This document shows positions 24,570 through 33,721 of a stretch of DNA of 64,000 nucleotides, piece after piece. The stretch is from Trebonia sp963777905 (GTDB lineage: Bacteria; Actinomycetota; Actinomycetes; Streptosporangiales; Streptosporangiaceae): positions 62,001 through 126,000 of the forward strand of contig CAVZSM010000010.1 of assembly GCA_963777905.1 (NCBI GenBank), in the 5' to 3' direction. Each line of letters begins with the position of its first letter. The first letter of the stretch is position 1. Below the pieces are notes generated by a model that was not told the DNA's origin, made no database searches, and saw only the letters and a list, made by a program, of their open reading frames with translations. Position numbers and translations under genes: made by a program.

Positions 24570-25162
24570 GCCGGCCGATCAGTTGAACGGAGAATGGACC
24601 CTGAACCCCGCCCATAGTATCCAGGCTGTCTGCCGGAATCGTGCGGAGCGGCAGAAGACCTAGAGGCCCTTTTCCGTTTTCCGGCTAGGGCCTCGCGACC
24701 TGCCCATGTAGGGGATATCCGCGCTGGCCAGGAACCCGGAAGCGTGACCGCATCTGACCGCATCTGAGCGCACCTATGCGCTCGCGCTCGCTCCGTCCAA
24801 GATGGCGACGTGGGCCCCGGTGAAGGCTCGTGCCATCACCGGGACGTGGACGCGCGGCTGCTGGCCACGGGCGGTGAGCCGGGCACGGAACTTCTGCTCG
24901 GCGTAGCGGCTCGGGGTGGTCAGGTGGGCCTGGCGGGCGGGAGAGTCACCGTGGCCGGCCGGGCCAATATGAGTATCCGGGAGGCCCAATATAGGTACCG
25001 GGATCGTAGACGCTGGCGTTACGTTCCTGCCACACTGCGGCAAATGGGGCGGTTATCCCTGATTATCCGTTGCCTGGCTCGGCTGCTGTGCTAATGCTGC
25101 TGCCCGGTGTATCCGCGGTCACCCGCTGCCTGCCTGTTTTTCTGACCTCGGAGGGGGGTCCC
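24570..25162. other. Long intergenic region
   Basis: About 590 bases between the LRAT and Ig-like genes. A minus-strand frame at 24774-25043 (89 codons) reads RYAEQKFRARLTARGQQPRV and HVPVMARAFTGAHVAILDG, which looks partly like protein, but it has no ribosome site and matches no family I know. A plus-strand frame over the same DNA looks random. No RNA gene is recognised. Confidence 0.35.
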
Positions 25163-26449
25163 ATGGCCGAGGCAAATTTGGCGCGCCGTGGTGTCATGAC
25201 TGGTTCCTTTATCACCGGCCGATGCGCGCGGTTGTGGCGTGCAGGGCGGCGCCGCATAAGCCTGGCGTCCGCGATCATCGTGGCGGCAGGCCTGCTGGTC
25301 ACCTGGGGGGTGGCGGCGCCGGCAGGCGCGGCAACCAATCTGGCCGTGAAGACGACTGCGCTGCCCCCGGCCACCGCCGGTGTCTCCTATTCGGCGAAGC
25401 TGGCCGCGTCCGGGGGTATCGCCCCCTACACCTGGTCGGTCAAGAAGGGCGCGCTGCCGGCCGGGCTGACGCTGGTGCCGGCCACCGGCCTGATCGCGGG
25501 CATTCCAGCGGCCGGCAGCACTGCCAGCTTCACGGTGAAAGTCAGTGATTCGGAGAGCCCGTCCGCCTCCGCCTCGGCGACCCTGTCGATCACCGTGACC
25601 ACGGCGCCGCTGATGATCAACACCGCCTCGCTGCCCGCGGCCACCGCCGATGTCTCCTATTCGGCGAAACTGGCCGCGGCCGGCGGTATCAAGCCCTACA
25701 CTTGGTCGGTCACCAACGGCGCGCTGCCCGCCGGGCTCAGCCTGGACCCCGCTACCGGGGCCATCTCCGGCAAGCCAACGGCCCCGGGCACCGCGATCTT
25801 CAGGGTGAATGTGAGCGACGCCGAGAAGCCGTCCGTCTCCGCCTCGCAGGGCCTGAACATCACCGTGACCGTGGCGCCGCTGGCGATCACCACCGTCAGT
25901 GTCCTGCCTGGGCTCACATCCGGCATGCCGTATTCGGTGAAGCTGGCCGCGGACGGCGGGCTGACCCCTTACACCTGGTCGATCACGCAAGGCTCGCTGC
26001 CTGCCGGGCTGAAGCTGCACGCCGCGACGGGCGTCATCTCGGGCACGCCGACCAGCGGCAGCGGCAGCACGTTCACCGCCGAGGTGAGCGATGCTCAGAA
26101 CCCGCCCGCCACCGCATCGGCCACATTCTCGCTGAGCGCCAACACGGTGACGGTGAGCAGCCCGGGCGACCAGACCACGATCGCGGGCACCGCGGTCAGC
26201 CGGCAGCTCGCGGCCAGCGACTCGGCTGCCGGGCAGGCCCTGACCTACTCCGCGACTGGGCTCCCGGCCGGGCTGTCGATCAGCTCCTCCGGCCTGATCT
26301 CCGGCACCCCGACCACCCCCGGTCCCTACAACGTGAAGGTCACGGCCACCGACGGCACCGGCGCGTCCGGGTCGGCGACCTTCACCTGGACGGTCAACCC
26401 GCCGATTGTCATCGGCTTAGCCGCGGGCGGATCCGGCCGGCCAAGGTAG
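25163..26449 (+). CDS. Secreted protein with four Ig-like (He_PIG) repeats
   Basis: About 428 residues from ATG 25163, which has GGAGGGGGG upstream. After a basic stretch, a signal peptide (ASAIIVAAGLLVTWGVAAPA) ends near AGAA. Four repeats of about 85 residues follow, each with PYTWSV/I, GALPAGL, PATG and SGxP; the last is shorter and divergent. These are putative Ig domains seen in surface and carbohydrate-binding proteins. There is no catalytic domain, sortase motif or anchor, so it is probably released or bound through its repeats. The repeats are clearly internal duplications. Confidence 0.88.
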   Translation: MAEANLARRGVMTGSFITGRCARLWRAGRRRISLASAIIVAAGLLVTWGVAAPAGAATNLAVKTTALPPATAGVSYSAKLAASGGIAPYTWSVKKGALPAGLTLVPATGLIAGIPAAGSTASFTVKVSDSESPSASASATLSITVTTAPLMINTASLPAATADVSYSAKLAAAGGIKPYTWSVTNGALPAGLSLDPATGAISGKPTAPGTAIFRVNVSDAEKPSVSASQGLNITVTVAPLAITTVSVLPGLTSGMPYSVKLAADGGLTPYTWSITQGSLPAGLKLHAATGVISGTPTSGSGSTFTAEVSDAQNPPATASATFSLSANTVTVSSPGDQTTIAGTAVSRQLAASDSAAGQALTYSATGLPAGLSISSSGLISGTPTTPGPYNVKVTATDGTGASGSATFTWTVNPPIVIGLAAGGSGRPR

Positions 26450-26510
26450 CGGGCACCGCGGTCATCGCACAGCGGCTCCCGATCTGCTCCCAAAATCGGA
26501 CACCCAAATA

Positions 26511-26548
26511 GTAAGAGCCCCGGCCGTCGTCACGGCCGGGGCTCTTAC
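26511..26548 (-). terminator. Strong hairpin downstream of tRNA-His
   Basis: gtaagagccccggccg and cggccggggctcttac pair over 16 bases with a six-base loop. It lies 15 bases past the 3' end of tRNA-His and directly after the convergent Ig-like gene, so it can terminate both. There is no long T run. Confidence 0.75.
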
Positions 26549-26563
26549 CTGCACTTACATCAG

Positions 26564-26637
26564 GGTGAGCGACGGGGCTCGAACCCGCGACCCCCAGGAC
26601 CACAACCTGGTGCTCTACCAGCTGAGCTACGCCCACC
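26564..26637 (-). tRNA. tRNA-His (anticodon GTG)
   Basis: Acceptor GTGGGCG pairs with CGCTCAC (one G-U), and the extra 5' G opposite C73 that is diagnostic for tRNA-His is encoded at 26637. The anticodon loop is TTGTGGT and the T arm GGTTCGAGCCC. CCA is not encoded. Its position after orn is the common actinobacterial arrangement. Confidence 0.95.
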
Positions 26638-26732
26638 ATTGCCGCCGGGCCACTCGCGGCTGAGCGCGTTTCAGCGCCCCCGGCCCCCGGCTGAGACGAG
26701 TATAGCGGCACGCGAAGGCGCCGACGACCGGC

Positions 26733-27341
26733 TTAATGGGCCGATGGCACGTTGCCGTACTTCGCGGCGATCTGCCGCGCTGTCGCCGAATCCGGCCCGG
26801 GCTGCGGGACGAACACGGCTTCCCGGTAGTAGCGCAGTTCCTGAACGCTCTCGGTGATGTCGGCGAGCGCCCGGTGCCCGCCGTGCTTGGCGGGAGAGGC
26901 GAAGTAGACCCGCGGGTACCAGCGCCGCGCGAGCTCCTTGATCGACGACACGTCCACCATCCGGTAGTGCAGGAACGCGTCGAGCTCCGGCATGTCCCGC
27001 GCGATGAACCAGCGGTCGGTGGCGATCGAGTTGCCGCACAGCGGCACCTTGCGCGGCTCGGTGACGTACTGGCGCACGTAGGCCAGCACGGCCTCCGCGG
27101 CCTCGGCGAGCGTAACCCCGCCAGGCAGGTCGGCGAGCAGGCCCGACTTGGTATGCATGTCGCGCACCACGTCGCTCATCTGGTCAAGCGCCTCGGCCGG
27201 CGGCTTAATGATCAGGTCAATGCCGTCGTCGAGCAGGTTCAGCTCGGCATCGGTCACGAGGCACGCGATCTCTATCAGCGCGTCCCGCTCGATGTCCAGC
27301 CCAGTCATCTCGCAGTCGATCCATACCAGCCGGTCGTTCAT
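26733..27341 (-). CDS. orn: Oligoribonuclease
   Basis: A 202-residue DEDDh exonuclease that degrades dinucleotides and short RNAs, including the c-di-GMP breakdown product pGpG. Exo I is VWIDCEMTGLD (Asp9, Glu11), Exo II is CGNSIATDRWF, and Exo III is GGHRALADI with the catalytic His and Asp. ATG 27341 is the family start; the frame continues upstream without similarity. tRNA-His follows about 95 bases downstream on the same strand. Confidence 0.97.
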   Translation of the reverse strand: MNDRLVWIDCEMTGLDIERDALIEIACLVTDAELNLLDDGIDLIIKPPAEALDQMSDVVRDMHTKSGLLADLPGGVTLAEAAEAVLAYVRQYVTEPRKVPLCGNSIATDRWFIARDMPELDAFLHYRMVDVSSIKELARRWYPRVYFASPAKHGGHRALADITESVQELRYYREAVFVPQPGPDSATARQIAAKYGNVPSAH

Positions 27342-27449
27342 CCCAACTACATTACGACCTTTTCGGCCCTGCCGAACGCGCACGGCCCGACTCCCGCCCC
27401 GCACCCGCCGTCAGCGGGTCCGCGCCGCCCGGCCTAAGCCTGCTGATTT

Positions 27450-27502
27450 CATGATCACGAAAGAAAAGTACGCGCATAGGAGATTTTTCTTTCGTGATCA
27501 TG
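27450..27502. terminator. Long AT-rich hairpin between orn and the FMN-binding gene
   Basis: catgatcacgaaagaaaa (27450-27467) and ttttctttcgtgatcatg (27485-27502) form a perfect 18-bp stem with a 17-base loop. It lies 50 bases past the end of the FMN-binding gene and 109 before the orn start, both on the minus strand, so a terminator is the simplest role. Its AT content is unusual for this genome. Confidence 0.6.
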
Positions 27503-27552
27503 CTCAGCGCCGCGGCTGAGATCCTTGCCGGGCCCCGGCCGGGCGTCGCGCG

Positions 27553-28212
27553 TCAGCTCGCCCGGTCGCGGATGTGGACGGGCAGCGGGATTTCCTGGCG
27601 CATGGCCGGGTCCGGCTCCGGCTGGCCGAACGTCACGGCCATCGGCAGCACCCCGGCCCAGACGTCTAGGTCGTAGTCCTCCGGCTCGTCGGCCGGCATG
27701 CCGGTGCGCACCTTTACCGAGGCCTCGGTGAGCGGCAAGGACAGCACCGATGTCGCGGCCAGCTCCTTCCTGGTCGGCTGGCGGGCGGCGGCCCACCGGC
27801 CGGGGATGAGGTGGTCAGTGATGAGCCGCAGCGCCTGCCAGCGCTCGTCCTCGTCGCGGACCAGCGTCGCGGTGCCGAACACGACCGCGCTGCGGTAGTT
27901 CATCGAGTGGCTGAACACCGAACGGGCGCAGACGATCCCGTCCATGTGCGTGACCGTCACGCACACCTGCTGCCCGGCCGCCGCGCCGAACGCCCCGTTC
28001 GCCGACGAGCCGTGCAGGTACAGCGTGTCGCCGTCGCGGCCGTAAGCGGTGGGCAGCACGACAGGCACGCCGTCGGCGACCACGCCGAGGTGGCAGATCA
28101 GCCCCGCGTCGAGCACCTCGTACAGGGCATCGCGGTCGCTCATGCCGCGCTCGTGGTGCCTGCGCAGCCTGGTGCGGGGCGTGCTGGACAAAAGGGTGGT
28201 GTCAGTGCTCAT
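27553..28212 (-). CDS. Pyridoxamine 5'-phosphate oxidase-fold FMN-binding protein
   Basis: A 219-residue split-barrel protein from ATG 28212. DALYEVLDAGLICHLGVV, PVVLPTAYGRDGDTLYLHGS and MNYRSAVVFGTA are typical of the NimA/PNPOx-like family that binds FMN or F420 and reduces small molecules. It is divergent from a MocR/PdxR-type gene with 60 bases between starts, a common pairing that suggests regulation by that protein. True PNP oxidase activity is unlikely. Confidence 0.88.
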   Translation of the reverse strand: MSTDTTLLSSTPRTRLRRHHERGMSDRDALYEVLDAGLICHLGVVADGVPVVLPTAYGRDGDTLYLHGSSANGAFGAAAGQQVCVTVTHMDGIVCARSVFSHSMNYRSAVVFGTATLVRDEDERWQALRLITDHLIPGRWAAARQPTRKELAATSVLSLPLTEASVKVRTGMPADEPEDYDLDVWAGVLPMAVTFGQPEPDPAMRQEIPLPVHIRDRAS

Positions 28213-28272
28213 GGGACCGTAGCCTATGCGGAAAGTGGACTGCCGAAAATAGCCACTCCCAGGGAAGTTCCG

Positions 28273-29719
28273 ATGACCACTTCGCACGCTAACCTGCCCA
28301 TCGTGGTGGACCGTGCCGACGGCGACCCGCTGGCGGCCCAGGTTTCCACGCAGGTCCGGTCCGCTGTCACGGACGGCGTGCTGCACGCGGGCGACCGGCT
28401 GCCGTCCACCCGCGACCTCGCGGCCACCCTCGGCGTGAGCCGGACCGTCGTGATGACCGCCTACGCCAGCCTGTTCGCCGAAGGCTGGCTCGAGGGCCGC
28501 CACGGCTCCGGCACGTATGTGGCGGACGTGGCACCGGCCCCGGCCGCGCCAGCAACCGCCCCAGCAACCGCCCCAGCCGCCGCGGATGACCCGGGACCCC
28601 GGGAGCCCGCGCCCGGAGCCGGGCGCCTCATCGAGCTGCGGCCGGGGATCCCGTGGGCGGCCGGGATAGACCCGGCCGCCTGGCGCCGGGCGTGGCGGTA
28701 CGCCGGGACCCAGCCGCCGTCGCCGTGGCCGGACCCGCACGGGCTGCCCGGGCCTGCGCGCCGAGCTCGCCGCCTACCTCCGCCGGTCCCGCGCCCTCAG
28801 CGTCAGCCCGGCGGACGTCCTGGTCACCAGGGGCGTGTCCGGCGGACTGGCGCTGCTGGCCGCGGCGCTGCTCAGGCCCGGAGACAAGGCGGGCGTCGAG
28901 GAACCCGGCTACCCGGCCGCGCGCGAGGTGCTGACCAGGGCGGGCGCCCAGGTGGTGCCCTGCCGGGTGGACGCGCACGGCGTGGTGCCCGAGGAGCTTC
29001 CCGGTGACCTGCGGCTGCTGTACACGACGCCGGCGCACCAGTACCCGCTGGGCGGGCGCCTGCCGGTGGGCCGCAGGCAGGCGCTGACCGCGTGGGCGCG
29101 TAAGACCGGCGCGGTCGTGGTGGAAGACGACTACGACAGCGAGTTCCGTTACGACGTCGGGCCGCTGCCCGCGCTGTACAGCATGGACCCCGAGGTGATC
29201 GTGTACCTCGGCACGGCGTCGAAGGCGCTGACGCCGGCCGTCGGCGCGGGCTGGCTGGTGGCGAGCCCGGCCCTGGTCGAGCGCATCGCGCGGCTGCGCC
29301 CGGACCTCGGCGAGCGGGTGCCTGAACCCGGGCAGCACGCCCTGCTCGCGCTGCTCACCTCCGGCGACCTGGAACGGCATATCCGCCGGATGCGCCTGGA
29401 GTACGCCCGCCGCCGGGCCGCGATCGTCGAGGCGCTGACCGCGCCCTGCCGCCTGCTCGGCGACACCGCCGGCCTGCACGTGGTGCTCGAGCTCCCGGCT
29501 GGCCTGCCGCCAGAGCTGGTCGTGGCCGAGGCCGCCAGAAGAGGCGTCGGGCTGTACGTGCTCGACCGGTACTTCGCGGGCCCGCCGTCGATCAGCGGGC
29601 TGATCCTCGGCTACGGCGCCACGCCGCTGACCCAGGTCCGGCGCGCCGCGGCAGTCCTCGCAACGCTGCTGGCCGGCCTCACCAGCATGGTGTTACGCGG
29701 GGCCGCCGGGCAACGCTAA
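28273..29719 (+). pseudogene. MocR/PdxR-type regulator with one frame break
   Basis: The N-terminal winged helix (PLAAQVSTQVRSAVTDGVLH, RDLAATLGVSRTVVMTAY) and the start of the aminotransferase domain are in one frame to about 28750. The family sequence continues in another frame from LRAELAAYLRRSRALSV through VEDDYDSEFRYD, the PLP Lys in GTASKALTPAVGAGW and on to the end. The break falls in cccgggcc near 28752 and equals one extra base. Both parts are well kept, so an assembly error is plausible. It is divergent from the FMN-binding gene it probably controls. Confidence 0.8.
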
Positions 29720-30373
29720 TGCCGGGATCGCAAGGGCGGCGGCCGCAGCCAGCTGATCAGGGAATTCCCGCGGGTGGACCTGCAGCACGTGCGGTCCGGT
29801 GAGCTGGTCGGTGTCGATCGCCCCCGGGCCGGCGTTCTCGCAGCCGGGCACCTGCGACGCGCCGAAGTGACCGCCGCGCGCCCACAGCGCGCGGCTGCGT
29901 TCGGCGCTGGTTGCCAGGCACGACATGGGCTCCCCGGCCGGCCAGCGGCGCGAGACCCCCCACGAGTCGAGCCACTCGACGATCGCGTCCACGCCGGCCA
30001 TCGGGCCGTCCGTGAACGGCTCCTCGGGGTACCCGAGAACGGCGATCTGCGCGCACACCCGGCCCTCGGCGTTCACGTTCCGCGGGGACGCCGGCACCCG
30101 GTCAGGATCCCAGTCGAGCTGCTCGGGCGTCCCGAGCGCGCGGCCCGCCCGCAAAATGGAGACGAGCTGGACGATGTCGCCGGTCACCGGGTCCCAGACG
30201 AGGTGGCAGGGACGGCATTCGCCGACGAGGCGCTGCGCCGCCGACTGGATGGAAACCGTGCGCGGCGCGGTCCCCAGGGTCAGCCAGACCGCGCGCGGTG
30301 CGCCTCCGTTGAGAGGGCCTCCGTCAGTATCCGCCCGGATGCGTCGTGCTCCTGGCATCCATGCGTGTGCCAC
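29693..30373 (-). CDS. Conserved actinobacterial protein, possibly amidase-like
   Basis: A 226-residue protein beginning MAHAWMPGARRI. SAAQRLVGECRPCHLVWDP and TGDIVQLVSILRAGRAL are reminiscent of the core of N-acetylmuramoyl-L-alanine amidase 2 domains, and NAEGRVCAQIAVLGYPEEPF and EWLDSWGVSRRWPAGEP are well kept features of an uncharacterised actinobacterial family. The zinc ligands of amidases are not evident. No signal peptide. It overlaps the convergent MocR gene by 27 bases. Confidence 0.7.
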   Translation of the reverse strand: MAHAWMPGARRIRADTDGGPLNGGAPRAVWLTLGTAPRTVSIQSAAQRLVGECRPCHLVWDPVTGDIVQLVSILRAGRALGTPEQLDWDPDRVPASPRNVNAEGRVCAQIAVLGYPEEPFTDGPMAGVDAIVEWLDSWGVSRRWPAGEPMSCLATSAERSRALWARGGHFGASQVPGCENAGPGAIDTDQLTGPHVLQVHPREFPDQLAAAAALAIPALALPGGPA

Positions 30374-30515
30374 CGGCTTCCCCTCCCAGGTTCAGGGGTC
30401 TAGACCATGCCGACCCCGCAGCTCCTCTCAAACTTACTTACGCCAGCGGCTGCGATTAGTCCAGAGGGGATCGGCGAATCATTCGCCGGGCACACGGAAA
30501 TCAGAGGAATCGACA

Positions 30516-30662
30516 ATGGCGGTTGCACGCGGTAACGGTTACATCAAAACACGCACAGTATCAATGGGCGGTCACGCTACGCTAACCGCGACCCTGCGGA
30601 TGAGGAGGCCCGGCGCCCCGCTTTCGCCGGGCCTCACCATGAATGACGCCCGGTCCCGCTAA
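30516..30662 (+). CDS. Candidate small peptide gene, 48 residues
   Basis: An ATG with AGAGGAATCG upstream starts a short frame reading MAVARGNGYIKTRTVSMGGH, then ATLTATLRM and a Pro/Gly/Arg end. Codons such as ggt, aaa, aca, gta, tca and cta differ from the GC-ending codons of neighbouring genes in its first 30 positions. A 10-bp hairpin (30606-30615 with 30625-30634) lies within the last third, and a GGCGAAT/ATTCGCC dyad lies just upstream at 30472-30486. It could be a peptide, a leader or an unrecognised RNA. No homologue is known to me. Confidence 0.4.
   Translation: MAVARGNGYIKTRTVSMGGHATLTATLRMRRPGAPLSPGLTMNDARSR
30606..30634 (+). terminator. Hairpin in the 3' part of the small peptide frame
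   Basis: aggcccggcg and cgccgggcct form a perfect 10-bp stem around a nine-base loop. There is no T run. If it terminates transcription the small frame would lose its natural end. Confidence 0.45.
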
Positions 30663-30717
30663 CCGGTTCACCACCGGAACGGGCGTATACAGACCTGTTA
30701 CAAAACAGGCGTACCGG

Positions 30718-31620
30718 TCAGTCGTCGGGCGCAAGGCTCTTGACGAGCTCCGCCACCCGCGCCGCGGTCGCCGCGTCGGGTTCCGCCACCGCCATCCGCG
30801 CGGCCATCGGGCCGAAGCCGCGGACCCGGAGCGCCTCCTTGACCAGCCCAATGCTCTGCCCCAGGCTGGCGATCGCCGAGACGTCGGCCTGCCGCGCCGC
30901 CACCTCGCCGTCGTGATCGCCGTCGTGATCGCCGTCGTGATCGGCGCCGTCGGCGGCCGCCGCGATCGCGGCGGACAGCCCGCTGAACACCTCAGGGAAG
31001 GCCGACGCGCGCGCCGAGATGATCCCGGCGCCGCCCGCGCGCAGCGTCGCGGCGAGGTCGGTGTCGTCCCCGGAGAAGATCCGCAGCCCGGGACGCGCGG
31101 CCGCGCATTCGGCCACGTTGCGCGCGGCCACACCAGAAAATTTGGCACCAGCCAAACCCACCGCGTCGGCCAATTCACAGAATTGCTGCGGGGCAACAGT
31201 AAGCCCCGTACGTTCGGGGAAAATGTATGCGTAAAGCCCCGGTTCCGGAGCCGCTTCCCGGATTCGCAGGTAATACTCCGTCACTTCGGCGGGCGATGCC
31301 GCGAGGTAATACGGCGTAATCGCCGCGATCCTGCTGGCGCCGAGCAGCGACGCATCGCGGGCCAGCCGCACCGCCCGGTACGCGTCCGGCGCGCCGATGT
31401 GCGCGATGATCCGGTCCGGGCCAAGGACGTCGATGGCGGTATCGATGAGGACCAGCCGCTCGTCCTCGTCCAGGGCGGGGAACTCGCCGGTGGTGCCGGC
31501 CACCAGCAGTCCGTCGGCCCGGTCGGCGAGGAACTCGTACAGGCGGCGCGCGCAGGCGAGGTCGACCGAGCCGTCGGCGGCGAACGGGGTGGGGACCGCG
31601 GCGAGGACTACGTCAGCCAC
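30718..31620 (-). CDS. Dihydrodipicolinate synthase-family lyase
   Basis: A 300-residue class I aldolase (DapA/NanA superfamily, TIM barrel). VAGTTGEFPALDEDERL is the substrate-binding GTTGE motif, the Tyr in YAYIFPERTG takes the proton-relay place and the Schiff-base Lys is in AGAKFSGVAARN. The Arg of authentic DapA is not obvious, so this is probably a paralogue acting on another 2-keto acid. An insert of three DHDG units (about residues 225-238) is coded by tandem 12-bp repeats. It ends after the convergent small peptide gene and lies next to a membrane protein gene. Confidence 0.88.
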   Translation of the reverse strand: MADVVLAAVPTPFAADGSVDLACARRLYEFLADRADGLLVAGTTGEFPALDEDERLVLIDTAIDVLGPDRIIAHIGAPDAYRAVRLARDASLLGASRIAAITPYYLAASPAEVTEYYLRIREAAPEPGLYAYIFPERTGLTVAPQQFCELADAVGLAGAKFSGVAARNVAECAAARPGLRIFSGDDTDLAATLRAGGAGIISARASAFPEVFSGLSAAIAAAADGADHDGDHDGDHDGEVAARQADVSAIASLGQSIGLVKEALRVRGFGPMAARMAVAEPDAATAARVAELVKSLAPDD

Positions 31621-31642
31621 GAGGGAAACCTCCGGGGAAACG

Positions 31643-32221
31643 TCAGCGGGGCTCGGCTTTCGGGGACTGGGCCTTGAAGTAGGCGGTCGAGGCGGGACGC
31701 CAGAGATAGAAGACCGTCGCCGCCCCGATCACCCACAGGGCCAGGATCAGGATCAGCGACACGATCAGGGTCGCGGTGACCGTCACGCCACCGTGCAGCT
31801 CGCCGATCACGCTGTAGGTGTACAGCGACCAGAGGGCGAAGAACACCGACGCGGTGATCCGCGCCCAGCGGCGGCCCGCCTCGTTCATCCGCGCCATCCA
31901 CAGCCACAGGCCGATCGAGACCAGCCCGATGACGATCGTGTAGACGATAAGGCCGGTGGCGGTGCTGCTGATCTGGCTCGCCGTGATCTGGTGGTCCGCA
32001 AGCTTCTGCGCGTTCGCGGTCATCATGTTGTGCTTCAGGCTGAAGGAGCCGATCACCGTGAAGATCAGCGACAGCGTGCTCACGACGGCGCCCGCCTGCA
32101 TGAGCCGGGCCGCCCGGTGGACCGGGGCCGGGGGAGCCTGGGGCCCCGCCAGCTCAGCGGGCCCTGTCCGGCCCTGCTTAGCCGGTTGCTTCTTATCGCT
32201 GGCGATGAATGACTTGAACAT
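31643..32221 (-). CDS. Four-helix membrane protein, unknown
   Basis: A 192-residue integral membrane protein. After a charged, Pro-rich cytoplasmic start (1-38), four hydrophobic segments are visible: AGAVVSTLSLIFTVIG, LIVYTIVIGLVSIGLWLWM, ARITASVFFALWSLYTYSVI and LIVSLILILALWVIGAATVF. The loop after helix 1 is polar and long. Similar proteins are frequent in actinomycetes without known role. It lies 22 bases upstream of the DapA-family gene and is probably co-transcribed with it. Confidence 0.8.
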   Translation of the reverse strand: MFKSFIASDKKQPAKQGRTGPAELAGPQAPPAPVHRAARLMQAGAVVSTLSLIFTVIGSFSLKHNMMTANAQKLADHQITASQISSTATGLIVYTIVIGLVSIGLWLWMARMNEAGRRWARITASVFFALWSLYTYSVIGELHGGVTVTATLIVSLILILALWVIGAATVFYLWRPASTAYFKAQSPKAEPR

Positions 32222-32499
32222 GTCCTGCCCTAACGTGCCTAACGTGACGCGCCGACTGTCGAAGCATAGTTCCTGGCCGAGGCAAAGCCACGCCCGGGCG
32301 GGTTGCCCTATTCTGTCCGACTTCTCCAGTATTCGCGGAAACTCGTGTCAGCGCACCGAAGGCGATATCATTCGGGGGTCATCGCGCGTGCAAGAGCCAA
32401 ATGCGCGTGCGGACGTTGCGTGCAACGGTTTGCCAGGTGGTGAGAAAGTGCAGGTAGGGGGGAAGCACCGGCCCATCCTTGGGCATCGAAGGGGTCGCG

Positions 32500-33381
32500 T
32501 TGAGCCTTAGCCCAACCGGGGGAGCCGCCCCGGCTGGCGGCCCAACAGTGCTGCGCATCTTGCTTGGTGCACAACTTCGGCGGCTCCGTGAGTCGGCCGG
32601 CATCTCCCGCGAAGACGCGGGCTATCACATCCGTGCCTCCGGTTCCAAGATCAGCCGGATGGAGCTCGGCCGGGTGTCGTTCAAGGAGCGGGACGTCACC
32701 GACCTGCTCGAGTTCTACGGCGTGCGGGACCCCGAGGAGCGCGAGAAGCTGGTCCAGCTGACGCGCGAGGCGAACCAGACCCCCTGGTGGCAGAAGTACC
32801 AGGAAGCCGTGCCCGACTGGTTTCAGGTCTTCGTGGGGCTGGAGGAAGCCGCCCAGCTCATCCGTGAGTACGAGGTTCAGTTCGTGCCCGGCCTGCTGCA
32901 GACGGAGGATTACGCGCGGGCCGTCGTGCTGCAGGGCACGCCAGGCCTCGACCCGCAGGAGGTCGAGCGGCGCGTCGCGCTGCGGATGGGGCGGCAGCAG
33001 GTGCTCAAGAAGGAGAACCCGCCGCGGCTGTGGGCGATCGTGGACGAGGCCGCGCTGCGCCGCCCGATGGGCGGCAGGGACGTGCTCGTCGCGCAGATCG
33101 AGCGGCTGATGGACGCGGTCAGCGAGCCGAACGTGACATTGCAGGTCATGCCGTTCAGGTACGGTGGTCACGCGGCCGAGGGGGGAGCGTTCATGCTGAT
33201 GCGGTTCCCCGAGGCCGACCTGCCGGACATGGTCTACATGGAGTACCTCACGGGCGCGCTCTACCTCGACAAGCCGGACGAGGTGGAGCGCTACGCCGCT
33301 GTCATGGAGCGCCTGTCGGTGGCGGGCACCTCGCCCGACCGGACCAGGGAGATCCTGGCCGGGATGCTGAAGGAGATCTGA
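32500..33381 (+). CDS. XRE-type regulator with DUF5753 (Scr1-type antitoxin-like)
   Basis: About 293 residues from TTG 32500, preceded by GAAGGGG; an earlier TTG at 32479 is less well placed. The N-terminal XRE helix-turn-helix (LGAQLRRLRESAGISREDAG, ASGSKISRMELGR) is followed by DUF5753 with VQFVPGLLQTEDYARAVV and TLQVMPFRYGGHA. These regulators nearly always precede a small DUF397 protein, as here (six bases between genes), and the pair is described as toxin-antitoxin-like and tied to development in Streptomyces. The next gene is a CPBP membrane protease. Confidence 0.92.
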   Translation: MSLSPTGGAAPAGGPTVLRILLGAQLRRLRESAGISREDAGYHIRASGSKISRMELGRVSFKERDVTDLLEFYGVRDPEEREKLVQLTREANQTPWWQKYQEAVPDWFQVFVGLEEAAQLIREYEVQFVPGLLQTEDYARAVVLQGTPGLDPQEVERRVALRMGRQQVLKKENPPRLWAIVDEAALRRPMGGRDVLVAQIERLMDAVSEPNVTLQVMPFRYGGHAAEGGAFMLMRFPEADLPDMVYMEYLTGALYLDKPDEVERYAAVMERLSVAGTSPDRTREILAGMLKEI

Positions 33382-33387
33382 CGTTCT

Positions 33388-33633
33388 GTGGCCGACAACG
33401 CGGTCTACAACGGGATGCCAGCCGGTGAGCTGGGCGAGCTCGACTGGCGGCTGGCCGTCGGCCGGGGCGGGCAGGCGGGCTCCGGCGTGGAGCTCGCGAA
33501 GCTGCCCGGCGGGCAGATCGCGGTGCGGAACTCCGCGGACCCGGACGGCCCGGCGCTGATTTACACGCGGGCCGAGATCGAGGCGCTGATCGGCGGCGCG
33601 CAGGACGGGGACTTCGACGCACTCCTCTCCTGA
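33388..33633 (+). CDS. DUF397 protein, partner of the XRE/DUF5753 regulator
   Basis: An 81-residue protein from GTG 33388. ELDWRLAVGRGGQAGSGVEL, VAVRNSADPDG-like (VRNSADPDGPALIYT) and the acidic end are the DUF397 pattern. It follows its regulator after six bases. DUF397 proteins interact with the DUF5753 regulators and relieve or modulate them; which partner acts as the toxin-like side is disputed. Confidence 0.92.
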   Translation: MADNAVYNGMPAGELGELDWRLAVGRGGQAGSGVELAKLPGGQIAVRNSADPDGPALIYTRAEIEALIGGAQDGDFDALLS

Positions 33634-33721
33634 CGAGGCTCTCTCCGAGGTTCCGCCTGAAAATTCTTCATCCGGAACGGACCGTCGGCTTCTGCGGTGG
33701 GAAATCATTGCTGTCTTCGCG

